The notes below the pieces were generated by a model. It did not search any database, had not been told where the DNA came from, and worked only from the letters and a program-made list of their open reading frames with translations. Below, piece after piece: positions 1-9,642 of a stretch of DNA of 64,000 nt (the stretch's first letter is position 1; every line of letters starts with the position of its first letter). This DNA comes from Ascaphus truei (Eukaryota; Chordata; Amphibia; Anura; Ascaphidae), in NCBI GenBank assembly GCA_036426205.1, contig CM071568.1, positions 231,171,727 through 231,235,726 of the forward strand, read 5' to 3'. The position numbers and the translations under genes are program-made.

Positions 1-337
1 TCTTTGGGGGCCGTCTCAACCCTTCCTGCACTTTCCCTACACTCGCAAGACATCTCCCTAGCTCCAGGGACCCTTCCGCGCCTGCGCGATCATTGCGCAT
101 GCGCGAGTGGCTATGCAATGGCGGCGACCTCACAGACCTGCTCCGGGAGCGCCGGGAGCCCAGCGACGCGATCGCGGCCTTAGCAACCGGCCGCACGTGT
201 CCCCGGCAACCCCCGAGCAGGAGCCTGACCGCCCTCACCCCTGCGATACGCCGACGGGGCCGCCATTGAACTCGGCGGCACCCGCGATCGGCAGCTAGGT
301 GAGGGGGGTACTGACAGGCTGGGGAGACCTGGCTACA
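1..337 (-). repeat. GC-rich LTR-like / CpG-rich segment, partial
   Basis: The stretch is CpG-rich and carries the NRF1-type palindrome TGCGCATGCGC at 94-104. Read on the minus strand it begins TGTAGCCAGG at 337, and the same ten bases start another repetitive-looking segment at 12502, so I lean toward the outer end of an LTR whose body lies off the left edge. The alternative is a CpG-island promoter with a short first exon: an AG/GTGAGG donor-like site follows at about 297-305. The ORF at 107-298 is proline- and arginine-rich GC-driven sequence with no recognisable domain, so I do not call it a gene. Confidence 0.3.
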
Positions 338-2084
338 CATATTTACACTATTCGCCAGAAGGCTCCTCCACGATCACTCCTCCAGGTTATATACTGTATA
401 TATCCTACTGTCACGTCACTGTCACCAGGCAGAAGTTGGTGGGACGTAGACTCTGTCAATTCAGCCAGTACAACATGATGGGAGAGAACCGTAACTCTGT
501 GCGAGTCCACACGATTAACCCTCTTAGGCCCTCGTAATCCAAAAGGGAGGATATACCTATTTTTTTTTAAAAATGGGTCGGCAGGGGGAGGGGATAAGAG
601 AAGGCACTGCTGCTTCAATTGTGCCATTTAAGTGGGCTGAAGGAGTGGTACAGTGTAAAGGCACTGACTCTGAAAGCAATCACACTCTCTTCGAAGCAGC
701 GGAACCTGGTTTATATCCCTCTATCATCTCCTTGGGCAAGTCACTTTATCTCCCAGTGCTTTAGGTACCAAAATTAGATTGGAAGTTCTGTAGGGCAGGG
801 ACTCACTGTGTCTATGAAACAGCTGCAGATACAGTCAACGCCAATAGAGTTATTACTTATCTAGTAATTTTCTCCCTATCGCAGGAGTGCAGGAACTATT
901 TTAGTGGAGGTGCTGTACATACATCATCAGTAACATACATTTCCATAATGTACATTTGTATAAACCCTTGGGGGCCTGCAGCTCCCCCTGCACCGATAGA
1001 TCCAGGCCCCGTACATTAATGTGTATTGTATTACTAGTTCTTTAGGAGTTTTTTTGGCATGTGTTATGTTGCAGAATTAATTTGTTTGATGCAGAGGTGC
1101 CTAAGATTAGTCCCCGAGAGCTACCAGTAGGCCAATCAATTAGCCTAGCTTATAATTATCACTAAGTCAACTTGCCTAAGTATGTATTGCCCTCAACCTG
1201 GCCTGTTGGTAGTCCATATGGACTGAACTTGAGCTTCCTGTTGCATTAGTAAATATGTACTTAAGATAAATGTACCATACAATTGGTCCATCTCAGTAAA
1301 AATATTAGTTTAGATGTAAACTTGTTTAAAACACATCTTGAATAATTAAACAAATGTAAGAAATCAAATGGAATGTATTATTTAGAAACGTTTGTCAAAG
1401 ATGTCAGCCTCCAAGGACCACAATACATAAGATTTGGGTTTGTGGAGAAAACTATTGACATTTGAATGCAAAAATATAGATTTTTACCAGTGGAATCCCT
1501 GGAATTATATGAGTCCTTATGCTAAAATTCAGTGGGGCTGACAGAAAATCAGTGAGAGTTGATGTGTATTAGTTCTCAGTCACTGTAAATTAATTTTATT
1601 AGAAATGTTAGTTTTTTTTTTTTTACAGTAACAATAAAATATAACCAACCATACAAATCCCAAGGACACACAGATGACTGCAAATATCCCCCAATAGTAA
1701 ATGACCAAAATAAGGCAAAACTCTCAGCATACAGTATACCAGTTTAGTAAGAATCATAGCTTGCGTAGAGAAAATGTAAACATCTAAGCATAGGACAGTA
1801 AATGTACAGTATGGGTTTACTGCAAAATGTCCATCTGGATCGAATTAGCCAGGAATTTATACAAACAAACATTACAACCCCCTTCAAACCCAGATAATCA
1901 AAGTATTTAGTAATAGTTACTAGTAGAGGGCAGTTCAAGAGAATTTACTTATTACTAAGGGCCCATGTTGTTATTCCAGGGAAGTAAGGTAAATGCTGCA
2001 CACCTAAAATATAACAATGATACAATTACCGGTGCTCCCGTGCTTGAACGAAAGCCTGTCGTCAGTCCAATGTATGTAATAGAA
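338..2084. other. No gene recognised
   Basis: AT-rich DNA with short scattered ORFs and a T-run near 1613-1625. A small imperfect inverted repeat lies at about 948-1018 (AATGTAC and GGGCCTG against CAGGCCCCGTACATT). I see no coding, RNA or transposon signature beyond that. Confidence 0.4.
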
Positions 2085-2955
2085 GAAGGAACACAGGGCA
2101 CAACGGACTTCAGATAACTAAACTCATTTATTGAGCCAACACAACGTTTTGACCTTAGCGGTCTTTATCAAGTGACATAGTGGCATAAAACACAATCCCA
2201 TTAGATCCATTAAATAGCACCCAAACCCTCATCGTGCATTCTGTTCAATTAGTCCTGATGATATTCATATGTGCTGAAAACACCCATATATCCATTCCCA
2301 TGTGTTGTATATTAGAAAGTCTTATCCGGGTCCTTAAATGGTAATCAGATAATTAGTTTCACCCCATCTCAGTCATTACACCACTCCTGAAATGTGTATC
2401 GTGGCATCATCCATTTGTATACTTCATCCGGGTCTTCTGTCGTGGAACGCACTCTTCGCGCTATGTGGTTCAATCCCTGCTCATGCGCATATGCCGAATT
2501 CCTGCATGTGACATCATCCATCCGTGTCCTCTTTCGTGGAACGCATTCGTCGCGTTATGTGTTTCAATCCATGTGCATGCGCATATGACGGATTCCTCCA
2601 TCCTGATTCTGTATAGAACACATGAATCACGCACTGCGTGTCAATCACTGCGTATGCGTTTCCTCTTCTTTTAGCATCCTCATTAACCCTCCTCGCATGG
2701 GACTCATCACGTCATCATGCATCGCGTCATTCTGATCCCTCGATGTGTCACAGTCATGGACCACTTTAACTCCTATTGCCGGGGAAGATATCTGATGCCT
2801 TTGTCATCAGGAGATCCCAGTGCATAAAAGAAAAAGAGGAAGGTTGAATCAGCAACAGCTAATGTGGTCAGATTGCATAAGAACAAATACTTAACCTTAC
2901 TGTGTCAAGTGAAAAAACTAAGTACAAATAAAAATAGAAGTACCAAAAAATATGT
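2085..2955 (-). repeat. Left inverted terminal arm of PLE-1
   Basis: Reverse complement of 5078-5945 with scattered substitutions. The match runs from the CTTCTTCT-type outer edge to the GTACCAAAAAATAT inner edge. It contains, on the minus strand, the conserved TGATAAAG...GAAAC-like motif at 2142-2172, here with GAAA changed to CAAA. Blocks of repeated GCATATG / GTGTTCCA-like sequence at 2440-2640 form short internal subrepeats. Confidence 0.85.
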
Positions 2956-3265
2956 TTGGTCTATTATCTTGCAATTTAATAAATTCATTCAAAAGGATCA
3001 GGCCTTGTAGTGGGGACTATGCTAATTTATATATGACTGAGTTTGAGGAGAGGTCTATTTTTTCAACAGAACATTATAGCAATATGCTCTTCTATTGTAG
3101 ATATATCGACAATCTGCTATTTCTCTGGGAAGGTACAGAAGAGGAATTAACTAATTTTTTTGATTATTTGGATGGGCTAGACACAACTGTGAGATTCACT
3201 AAAAATTGGAGCAGAAAGCAGATTTCTTATCTAGATGTGCTCCTAACATATGAAAATTGAGAATA
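2956..3265 (+). pseudogene. PLE-1 reverse transcriptase fragment
   Basis: The ORF at 2952-3260 encodes the end of the RT palm: an ANLYM motif, then RYIDN where active RTs have YIDD, then a stretch ending FTKNW..QISYLDVLL that is typical of the PLE RT thumb border. The N-terminal half of the RT is absent, and the second catalytic aspartate is replaced by N. The MITE at 3266 cuts the frame immediately after this fragment. A closely similar fragment occurs at 13614-13901, which supports the family call. Confidence 0.75.
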
Positions 3266-3652
3266 AGGCCTCGTTCAGGGTGCAGGCTTCGGAGGGAGGG
3301 CGTGCTGCCGTGCGAGCTGCCGTGGGACACAAAGTATTCAAATTGAATACTGGTTGTCATGGTAGCAGCTGCCCTGTCTCCGAAGCCAGGAGTTGACGCT
3401 GGCTACAGTTTCAATAAACGAAAAAATCGTTTTTTGAAGCTGCAGCAGCGTCACTCGGACCTAGGCAGCCAATGAAATCATTCTTGAGAATGATTTCATG
3501 ACTGCAACTTGGATCCCTAAGCTGCCGTGTGTAGCCCCGCCCCCTTCTCAACTCCTGAAACAGTCTGCTGGGGATGAACACACATCGCCCAGCAAACTGC
3601 CGCCCTCCCGCCCTCCCTCCAACTCATGTCTCTGGCACCCTGAACGAGGCCT
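3266..3652. mobile_element. MITE, AGGCCTCGTTCAGGGTGC family, copy 1
   Basis: Perfect terminal inverted repeats of about 18 bp begin AGGCCTCGTTCAGG, flanked by TA on both sides (3264-3265 and 3653-3654), consistent with a TA target duplication. It interrupts the PLE-1 RT reading frame. The interior is GC-rich with a CAGCCAAT (CCAAT-box like) core near 3466. The same family lies at 24313-24675. No transposase is encoded; superfamily undecided (TA target fits Tc/mariner-like insertion). Confidence 0.8.
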
Positions 3653-3654
3653 TA

Positions 3655-4083
3655 CACAGTGATCTTTATAGGAAGCCCACAGACAGAAACTGTACCTTAC
3701 ATGCATCCAGCTTCCACCCAGAGCACCTGAAACAAATGTTGCAGTTTTCACAAAAGATCAGAGCAACACGCATTGTAGACAGGCAAACCAAATTACATGA
3801 CACTAAAAGAAATTGAGGAGAGATTTGTAGAGAGAGGACTTAAAAGATCTGAAATAATTACAGCAATTAACAAACCTCCACAGCAAGCCTTAAAAAGTGA
3901 TCGTTTGACATTGTCAGTAAGTTTACAACGGCCAGTGGTTTTATCAAAAAAACACTCAAAAGACACTGGAGAATATTACAGACAGACGACATTTTGAAGT
4001 ATGTTTGTAAGGATCTCCTACGGTTTGCCTATAAACATGGGGAGAATTTAAAAGACATCTTAATCAAAGCTAATAATCAGAAA
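3655..4083 (+). pseudogene. PLE-1 post-RT linker fragment
   Basis: After the MITE the frame resumes with SDLYRKPTDRN and HPEHLKQM, matching the thumb and linker region that follows the palm in PLE polymerases. Two further short frames (3797-3997, 3994-4083) continue the protein through RFVERGL and LKDILIKA, so at least two frameshifts are present. The sequence is then cut by the hairpin element at 4084. Confidence 0.65.
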
Positions 4084-4448
4084 CACTACTGCTGCGGCCA
4101 AGTTTATTCGAGCATTTGCCCGTTCTTGGCCGCAGCAGTAGCCTGGCGCGCGCCCGAGAGTGACAGGCGCGCGCCGAAGCAGCGGAAGAGCGCCCTCCGA
4201 TCGGGGCGCTCTCCCTACCGCTGCCGGGTCCGCCGGGTCCCCCGGAACCCCCTGCCGCTGTCCCGCGATCGCGGGACACCAGGGCTCCCTCGGGGAGCCC
4301 CTGGACGCGCGTGCAGGGGGCGCACGCTCCCGAAGACGCGTGACCGCGCGTCTATGACGCGCGGCACGCCGAGGGGCGGCCACTAGCAAGCCGGGAAATC
4401 TCCCGGCTTGCGGTACCGGCCACACTTTAATAAAGTGTGTCGGTAGTG
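4084..4448. mobile_element. Non-autonomous CACTA-ended element built of serial hairpins
   Basis: It begins CACTAC and ends GTAGTG, the terminal signature of CACTA (EnSpm) DNA transposons, and it interrupts the PLE-1 coding region. It has extreme CpG content and is made of consecutive inverted repeats: 4086-4102/4125-4141 (17 bp, perfect), GGCGCGCGCC at 4145-4154 and 4166-4175, 4187-4195/4204-4212, a 20-bp perfect palindrome at 4259-4278, 4279-4289/4294-4304 with one bulge, 4334-4340/4347-4353, 4386-4396/4401-4411 (11 bp), and 4414-4429/4431-4445. No 2-3 bp target duplication is clear, so the superfamily call is tentative. The long ORFs across it are GC artefacts. Confidence 0.6.
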
Positions 4449-4942
4449 TACATTACTCCACATTTCTTAAGTGCACCTAAGGCAGGTTGTTATAAATGCT
4501 ATGGATGTAGTATTTGCAATAGTCTGAATACTGGGGATAAGTTCAATCACCCCAGAAGTGGCAAGCTGTTTAAAATAAAAGAACGGATTACATGCACAAC
4601 TACCAATATAGTGTATATGATCAAGTGCCCATGTGGACTGTGCTATATTGGTAAAAGCAAATCAAATGCTTAAAACAAGGTTCATTGAACATAAGCGCAA
4701 AATCAGTAATTGTGCAGTAATTGTGCAGAGGATACCGCTCTTATTAAGCATTGCACCGAATTCAGTCACACAATATCCTCATTGAAATTAATGGGGATCG
4801 AACATATTAAAAAAGCTAAGGCAGGTATAGACAAAGATGTGTTATTGTGTTACTCCTTTTGGATTCACACATTAGATACAGTATATCCCAATGGACTGAA
4901 TGACTTTCTATCATTGGGATGCTTCATTGAGGAAAGATAATT
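4449..4942 (+). pseudogene. PLE-1 GIY-YIG endonuclease fragment
   Basis: The frame at 4437-4673 has paired cysteines (CYKCYGC..C) followed by VYMIKCPCGLCYIGKS, the hallmark of the PLE C-terminal GIY-YIG nuclease with its upstream CCHH-type zinc region. A frameshift at about 4670 moves the TRFIEHKR continuation to another frame, and the C-terminal tail follows at 4710-4940. This domain nicks target DNA for target-primed reverse transcription in active PLEs; this copy cannot make it intact. Confidence 0.75.
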
Positions 4943-5077
4943 TAAAATTTTTCCCTTTAGCCTTAAGGTTGCTGCCACTGTTTGCTGATATGGATTAAAA
5001 GCTGTAAAGTCAGTATACCTCTGGGATTATGGATTTAATAGAAGAATTTATTGAATTGCATGATAATAGACCAACCA

Positions 5078-5945
5078 TATATTTTTTAATTTTTCGGTAC
5101 TTTTATTTTTTATTGGTACTTAGTTTTTTCACTTGACACAGTAAGGTTAAGTATTTGTTCTTATGCAATCTGACCACATTAGCTGTTGCTGATTCACCCT
5201 TCCTCTTTTTCTTTTATGCACTGGGATCTCCTGATGACAAAGGCATCAGATATCTTCCCCGGCAAAAGGAGTTAAAGTGGTCCATGACTGTGACACATCG
5301 AGGGATCAGAATGACGCGATGCGTGATGAGCCCCATGCGAGGAGGGTTAATGAGGATGCTAAAAGAAGAGGAAACGCATACGCAGTGATTGACACGCAGT
5401 GCGTGATTCATGTGTTCTATACAGAATCAGGATGGAGGAATCCGCCATATGCGCATGCGCAGGGATTGAAACGCATAACGCGACGAATGCGTTCCACGAA
5501 AGAGGACACGGATGGATGATGTCACATGTAGGAATTCGGCGCATGTGCAGGGATTGAACCACATAGCGCGATGAGTGCATTCCACGACAGAAGACCCGGA
5601 TGAAGTATACAAATGGATGATGCCACGATACACATTTCAGGAGTGGTGTAATGACTGAGATGGGGTGAAACTAATTATCTGATTACCATTTAAGGACCCG
5701 GATAAGACTTTCTAATATACAACACATGGGAATGGAAATAAGGGTGTTTTCAGCACATATGAATATCATCAGGACTAATTGAACAGAATGCATGATGGGG
5801 GTTTGGCTGCTGTTTAATGGATCTAATGGGATTGTGTTTTATGCCACTATGTCACTTGATAAAGACCGCTAAGGTCGAAACGTTGTGTTTGCTCAATAAA
5901 TGAGTTTAGTTATCTGAAATCCGTATTCCTTCTTCTGTTATTCCA
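5078..5945 (+). repeat. Right inverted terminal arm of PLE-1
   Basis: Inverted copy of 2085-2955. Near the outer edge it carries CTTGATAAAGACC-loop-GGTCGAAAC (5855-5882), a stem flanked by a TGAT and a GAAA box like the core of a hammerhead ribozyme, and an AATAAA-type signal just beyond (about 5895). Hammerhead motifs are established components of PLE terminal repeats, but this copy has two substitutions in the catalytic core, so activity is doubtful. Confidence 0.8.
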
Positions 5946-6106
5946 GAGAAACCATGTCTACTTAAATTTTAAACTCGAATGATTTACCTCACTAGTGAAC
6001 CTTTCCAATTTCATTACTTTTAATTGGGCCTAAAGATTACTTGATGCAAATAAGTTGATGCAAGTGCTGAGAGGGACATGATACCGGTTAATGTAATACA
6101 ATATTT

Positions 6107-6268
6107 TAGTGATGTACCGGCATACCCGGCAATATTTTAACTACCGGGAAATTACCCAGCCTGAGGCGCTGGAACCCGGTGCCGGGTACTTCCATCCTGC
6201 TCTGCTCCCCCGGTAACCGAATACATAGCCGGGTAGTTTTTTATTTTTTTGTACCCGGTACATCACTA
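6107..6268. mobile_element. Short hAT MITE with 8-bp target duplication
   Basis: Terminal inverted repeats TAGTGATGTACCGG enclose a 162 bp element flanked by perfect direct repeats CAATATTT (6099-6106 and 6269-6276). An 8-bp duplication and a TAGTGATG-type terminus are characteristic of hAT transposons. The interior is rich in CCGG/ACCGGG motifs. No coding capacity. Confidence 0.85.
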
Positions 6269-6276
6269 CAATATTT

Positions 6277-7151
6277 GAAGGGAGTCAAAGGAAACTGCAC
6301 CTAGAGAGAATAAATATACTCTGCTTTGAAACAGAAATACAGAATTTGACGGCAGATAAGAATCACTTGGCCCACCTAATATGCCCATTTTCTTATCTGC
6401 GGTAAAACGTTAGACTATTTGATCCGTGGCTTTCTTTCTTATTTAGCATAGCCTTATGTCTATCCCAAGCATTTTTACATTGCCTTACTGTATTAAATAC
6501 AGTATATGCATTCTTTACGTAGAGTCTGGGCACCGCCTGAATAGGGCTCCATTGCGCAATACAGTATATAGACAAGAAGCATCCCTATTTCTTTTACTAT
6601 GATGCAATCTCATTTGGGGTATAGCCCAGTCTACAATTTTGTTAAGTAGTTGTTTTGTCTACAAATTTGGTTTACATTTTGGAATTTATTTACAATTTTC
6701 TTCAGTTTGTTTTTGTTAGAACATACTTCTCTGAATACAGGTGTTGAAAATGGCGTTCACCTTGGATGATACACAATGGGAAAATTATGCGACTAAAGCT
6801 TTTTCTTCCAATATTAAGGGTGTAGGTCATTTGTAACTCCCAGTCCTTATTTAAAACACACAAATGATTGGTTATTAAACAATTAGAATTAAAATTGGAT
6901 ATTTTAAGCTTGGGCATTTATAGTAAAGCAAAAATGATACCCAGAGGTTTAGGAATCAAATTACAGTATAACCTGGTAAGCTGTAAAAAGGTGAGACTGA
7001 CACGGAGGTGTGTTCAAAGAGTAGAAATAGTTTATTATGAGTAAAATAGCCAGCTCTGTCCTGTGTGTGCAGGATGAAACAATCAAGAGGACTCTTATTC
7101 AGGACTTATTACTTATAAGTCTCGAAAAGCTGTCGCACTAATCATTCTTAA
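6277..7151. other. No gene recognised
   Basis: AT-rich sequence with no ORF of interest and no repeat I can name. Confidence 0.35.
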
Positions 7152-7153
7152 TA

Positions 7154-7360
7154 TAGGCAGTCCTTGGTTATCCAATGGAATCCATTCTGGAAGTAGCGTT
7201 GGATAGTGAAACCGTTGTAAAGTGAGTCTCATGTTAATCAGTGGCAGTGAGCGTTGGATAACGCATTCAGGCGTCGAAAAACAGCCCATAGGGTTGCATT
7301 GTAAAGCATTGGATATGCCATTCATTGTAAAGTGAAAATTTGGATAATGAGGACTACCTG
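7154..7360 (+). mobile_element. Tigger/pogo-like MITE, copy 1
   Basis: Ends TAGGCAGTCCTTGGTTATCC and, inverted, CAGGTAGTCCTCATTATCC, with TA at both borders. The CAGG.AGTCCTC..TTATCC terminus and TA target are typical of Tigger/pogo-type Tc/mariner elements. It encodes no transposase. It aligns along its whole length with the reverse complement of 7628-7839. Confidence 0.75.
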
Positions 7361-7627
7361 TACTAGCATTCTCTCTTTGCATGCTCCAAATACCTCACTT
7401 GTTTTATAACTGTATCTTTTTTATTTGTGTTGTCTGTTGCTGGGCCTAGCTGTGTGGGATGCATGCTATAAGTCTCACTGTAATGTCTCGTGTCTGTTTG
7501 GCTACAGAGCTAAATTAGTTTTTTCATGCTGTATTGTCTCCTTGAGACATTAAAAGAACAAAGCAGGTCATCACCCAAAATCAGTGCATCGGAAAAAAAC
7601 CTTTGTGCAGTGTTTAAAATAGATATA

Positions 7628-7839
7628 CAGGTGGTCCTTGCTCTCCGTCATTTCACTTTACGACGGACGGCATATCCGACGTGTTACAATGCAATCCTAT
7701 GGGGTCATTTTCCAATGCCAGAATGCCTTATCCGATGCTTACCACCACTGATTAACATGGGTGTCACTTTTCAACACTATCACTATCCAACGCTACGTTC
7801 CAGAACAAATTCCGTTGGATAACCAATAACCGCCTCTGC
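7628..7839 (-). mobile_element. Tigger/pogo-like MITE, copy 2, inverted
   Basis: Same family as 7154-7360 in opposite orientation, about 270 bp away. Shared blocks include GTAGCGTTGGATAGTG, CATGTTAATCAGTGG and CCCATAGG.TTGCATTGTAA. The left terminus CAGGTGGTCCTTG is preceded by TA; the right terminus is degraded (CCGCCTCTG). The pair could form a snap-back structure. Confidence 0.7.
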
Positions 7840-8700
7840 ATGCGGTTATTTGTGAATTAATTTAGAAAATCCACATTCAGTTCAAATAACTTAATGATCC
7901 AAAAGGTAACTGTTAATCCTCTTGATTAAAAAATGAGGTAATGTGAACAAAAGAGACAAAGGTTTAACACCATGGGGAAAGGGGAAAGACCTGCAGGTGA
8001 TAATGTCGCTGCCCTCCGATTCTAATTGCTATTCACACAATGTATGTAATAGAAACAGTGGATGACAGAAAAAAAAACACTTTTCTTGAGAAAGGGACCG
8101 TAGAGGTATTCACGGGAACCTTGTTGGTGTGGGCTTTTGTTGGCATGCTCCAGCCATATGCAAGATGACCTGTAGTCAAGAAGTGGTGGTACAAGTGCAG
8201 TGAAACACTGAGGGCTGGAACTAACAGTTGTATAAAAGGATTTATTGGCACATAGCAAACAGGTGAAAAATTACTCTAACAGTTTGTTTTCGTATTTTAT
8301 TGTATTGTTATACATTGGTTAGTTATGAAGGTTATTTAGACCTTTTGGTCTTATATATACATTTTTAATATGAGCATCTGATACCTTGTAGGGCTCTTAT
8401 TATGTTTACAGACAATGCATTTAAAAAAAATATTAAATTTTTTGTGATATTGTGGTATTAAAGGTATTTTCTATTATGTCTTGTATTGGTGAGACATTTG
8501 TTGATTGGCACGGACACTAGTAGGAAATGTTATTGATATTTTCCTTTCTTTTGCCTTTTTTAATAGGATAAATCATTTACATTGAGCTATTTGTTCCTGT
8601 AGGGTTCATTTTATGTTTCTTGTAGCTTTTTGCATGTTTAGGTTGGACTATTCAAGCTCCTTAATTAGTGATTGTTGAGAGGAGTCTCTCAATTAACATT
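7840..8700. other. No gene recognised
   Basis: AT-rich non-coding DNA. The part at 8080-8280 has a transposon-end feel (GGATTTATTGGCACA near 8239) but I cannot assign it. Confidence 0.3.
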
Positions 8701-9320
8701 TGAACTATAATTATGAGAGACTGAGAGAAGGCTATCATTCCCTGATGAAGCTAATTTTGAAACGCGTATGATTGTGGACCTTGTAGTTCAGGATTTTTGG
8801 AGTTATCCAGCTGAGAGTGGAGACTGAGAGGGCGCACTTTACACTTTGAGGATTCTTACTGACATGCATGCTCAGACTGCACGGCGAGACGCCATGAGAG
8901 GGCAAGGACGTCAGAAGCTGCTGGGGGTAGAATGCCGATCAGGACGAAACCGGGAGAGGGTTATGTCTGCAGCTCGATCGAGGACCCCGTAACAACTCAT
9001 CATCACGCCTGTTATCATATTATTGCCTAAAAGAGCTGGAAGAGTGTGAGTGAGACCATTCCATGCTTTGCAATACAGTTTATTTGAAACGTAATGCACA
9101 TTCTCTTTCTTCTCTTCCCTTTTATTATTTTTTGTCTCTATTTGTTGGTCCATTGTTTGTTATACAGTATGTTTGTTTGCCTTGTCTGTTCTTCCCTTTT
9201 AGGCATTTCAGTAGCGCACTACATTGAACTTTTTGGACTATTTATATGTCTCTGCGGAAGGTATCTTCTTGTTACCGATAATGTTTCGCCTTATCCAGAA
9301 ATAGACGTATAGATTCATTT
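8701..9320 (+). repeat. PLE-type terminal repeat remnant with hammerhead-like core
   Basis: CTGATGA at 8742-8748, a short stem region, then GAAACGCGTA at 8759-8768 reproduces the two conserved boxes of a hammerhead ribozyme in the order and spacing seen in Penelope-like terminal repeats. The helix between the boxes pairs poorly. Related boxes occur at 2142, 5855, 14585, 43909 and 46185. No PLE coding sequence adjoins it. Boundaries are approximate. Confidence 0.35.
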
Positions 9321-9420
9321 ATATCTTTGCCGTTTTATGGTAACGTATGCTTTATTATTTCTATGGGACATGCACCAGCTCATTACTGCTTGACTAAAGG
9401 AGTGCTGGTGACCTTTCATC

Positions 9421-9469
9421 AAATATATATACTGTATATATATATATACATACACACATGTGTATATAT
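9421..9469. repeat. AT/ACAC microsatellite flank
   Basis: TATA and ACAC dinucleotide tract into which the LTR element at 9470 inserted. AT repeats resume on the other side of the element at 12205. Confidence 0.7.
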
Positions 9470-9518
9470 TGTGACAAACGCCCCTCTTTTGTAGTGCTGA
9501 CGTCTGTCTGGGTTCTTC
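9470..9518 (-). repeat. 3' LTR remnant of the 9.5-12.2 kb element
   Basis: Identical over 49 bases to 12111-12159. Its remaining ~45 bases are missing and replaced by the homopolymer at 9522-9549. Confidence 0.75.
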
Positions 9519-9521
9519 CCG

Positions 9522-9549
9522 TTTTTTTTTTTTTTTTTTTTTTTTTTTT
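9522..9549. repeat. T28 homopolymer (A28 on the element strand)
   Basis: Sits exactly at the junction where the 3' LTR of the element loses similarity. It could be an expanded A-rich tract or a poly(A) end. Confidence 0.9.
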
Positions 9550-9642
9550 CCATATTGTAAGCAACCAATATTTTTTTTTTCCTTATACTACAGCCTTGTA
9601 ATCTTAAGGGCCATCAACCCTGTATATTAATTTGTAGTTTAG

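Larger units (their letters stand above)
2085..5945 (+). mobile_element. Penelope-like element with long inverted terminal repeats (PLE-1)
   Basis: The interior carries reverse transcriptase and GIY-YIG endonuclease fragments, the domain pair that defines Penelope-like retroelements. It is bounded by two ~870 bp arms that are reverse complements of each other (2085-2955 and 5078-5945). PLEs are known for LTR-like terminal repeats in direct or inverted orientation, and here they are inverted. The RT lacks its N-terminal part, so the copy is internally deleted. Two later insertions split it: a MITE at 3266-3652 and a CACTA-ended hairpin element at 4084-4448. Frames are broken throughout. I see no intact copy and could not define a target-site duplication. 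Confidence 0.85.

Noticed and set aside
107..298. 63-codon ORF starting MAMQWRRPH
   Set aside because: It sits in CpG-rich probable repeat sequence and has no recognisable domain or codon bias of its own.
3266..3652. Possible CRISPR-like or tandem array near the repeated AGGCCTCGTTCAGG motif
   Set aside because: There are only two terminal copies, inverted, with a TA duplication; this is a MITE.
4060..4425. ORFs of 69-130 codons on both strands across the hairpin element
   Set aside because: They overlap on both strands, are Arg/Pro/Ala-rich and follow the GC content and palindromes; no domain is visible.
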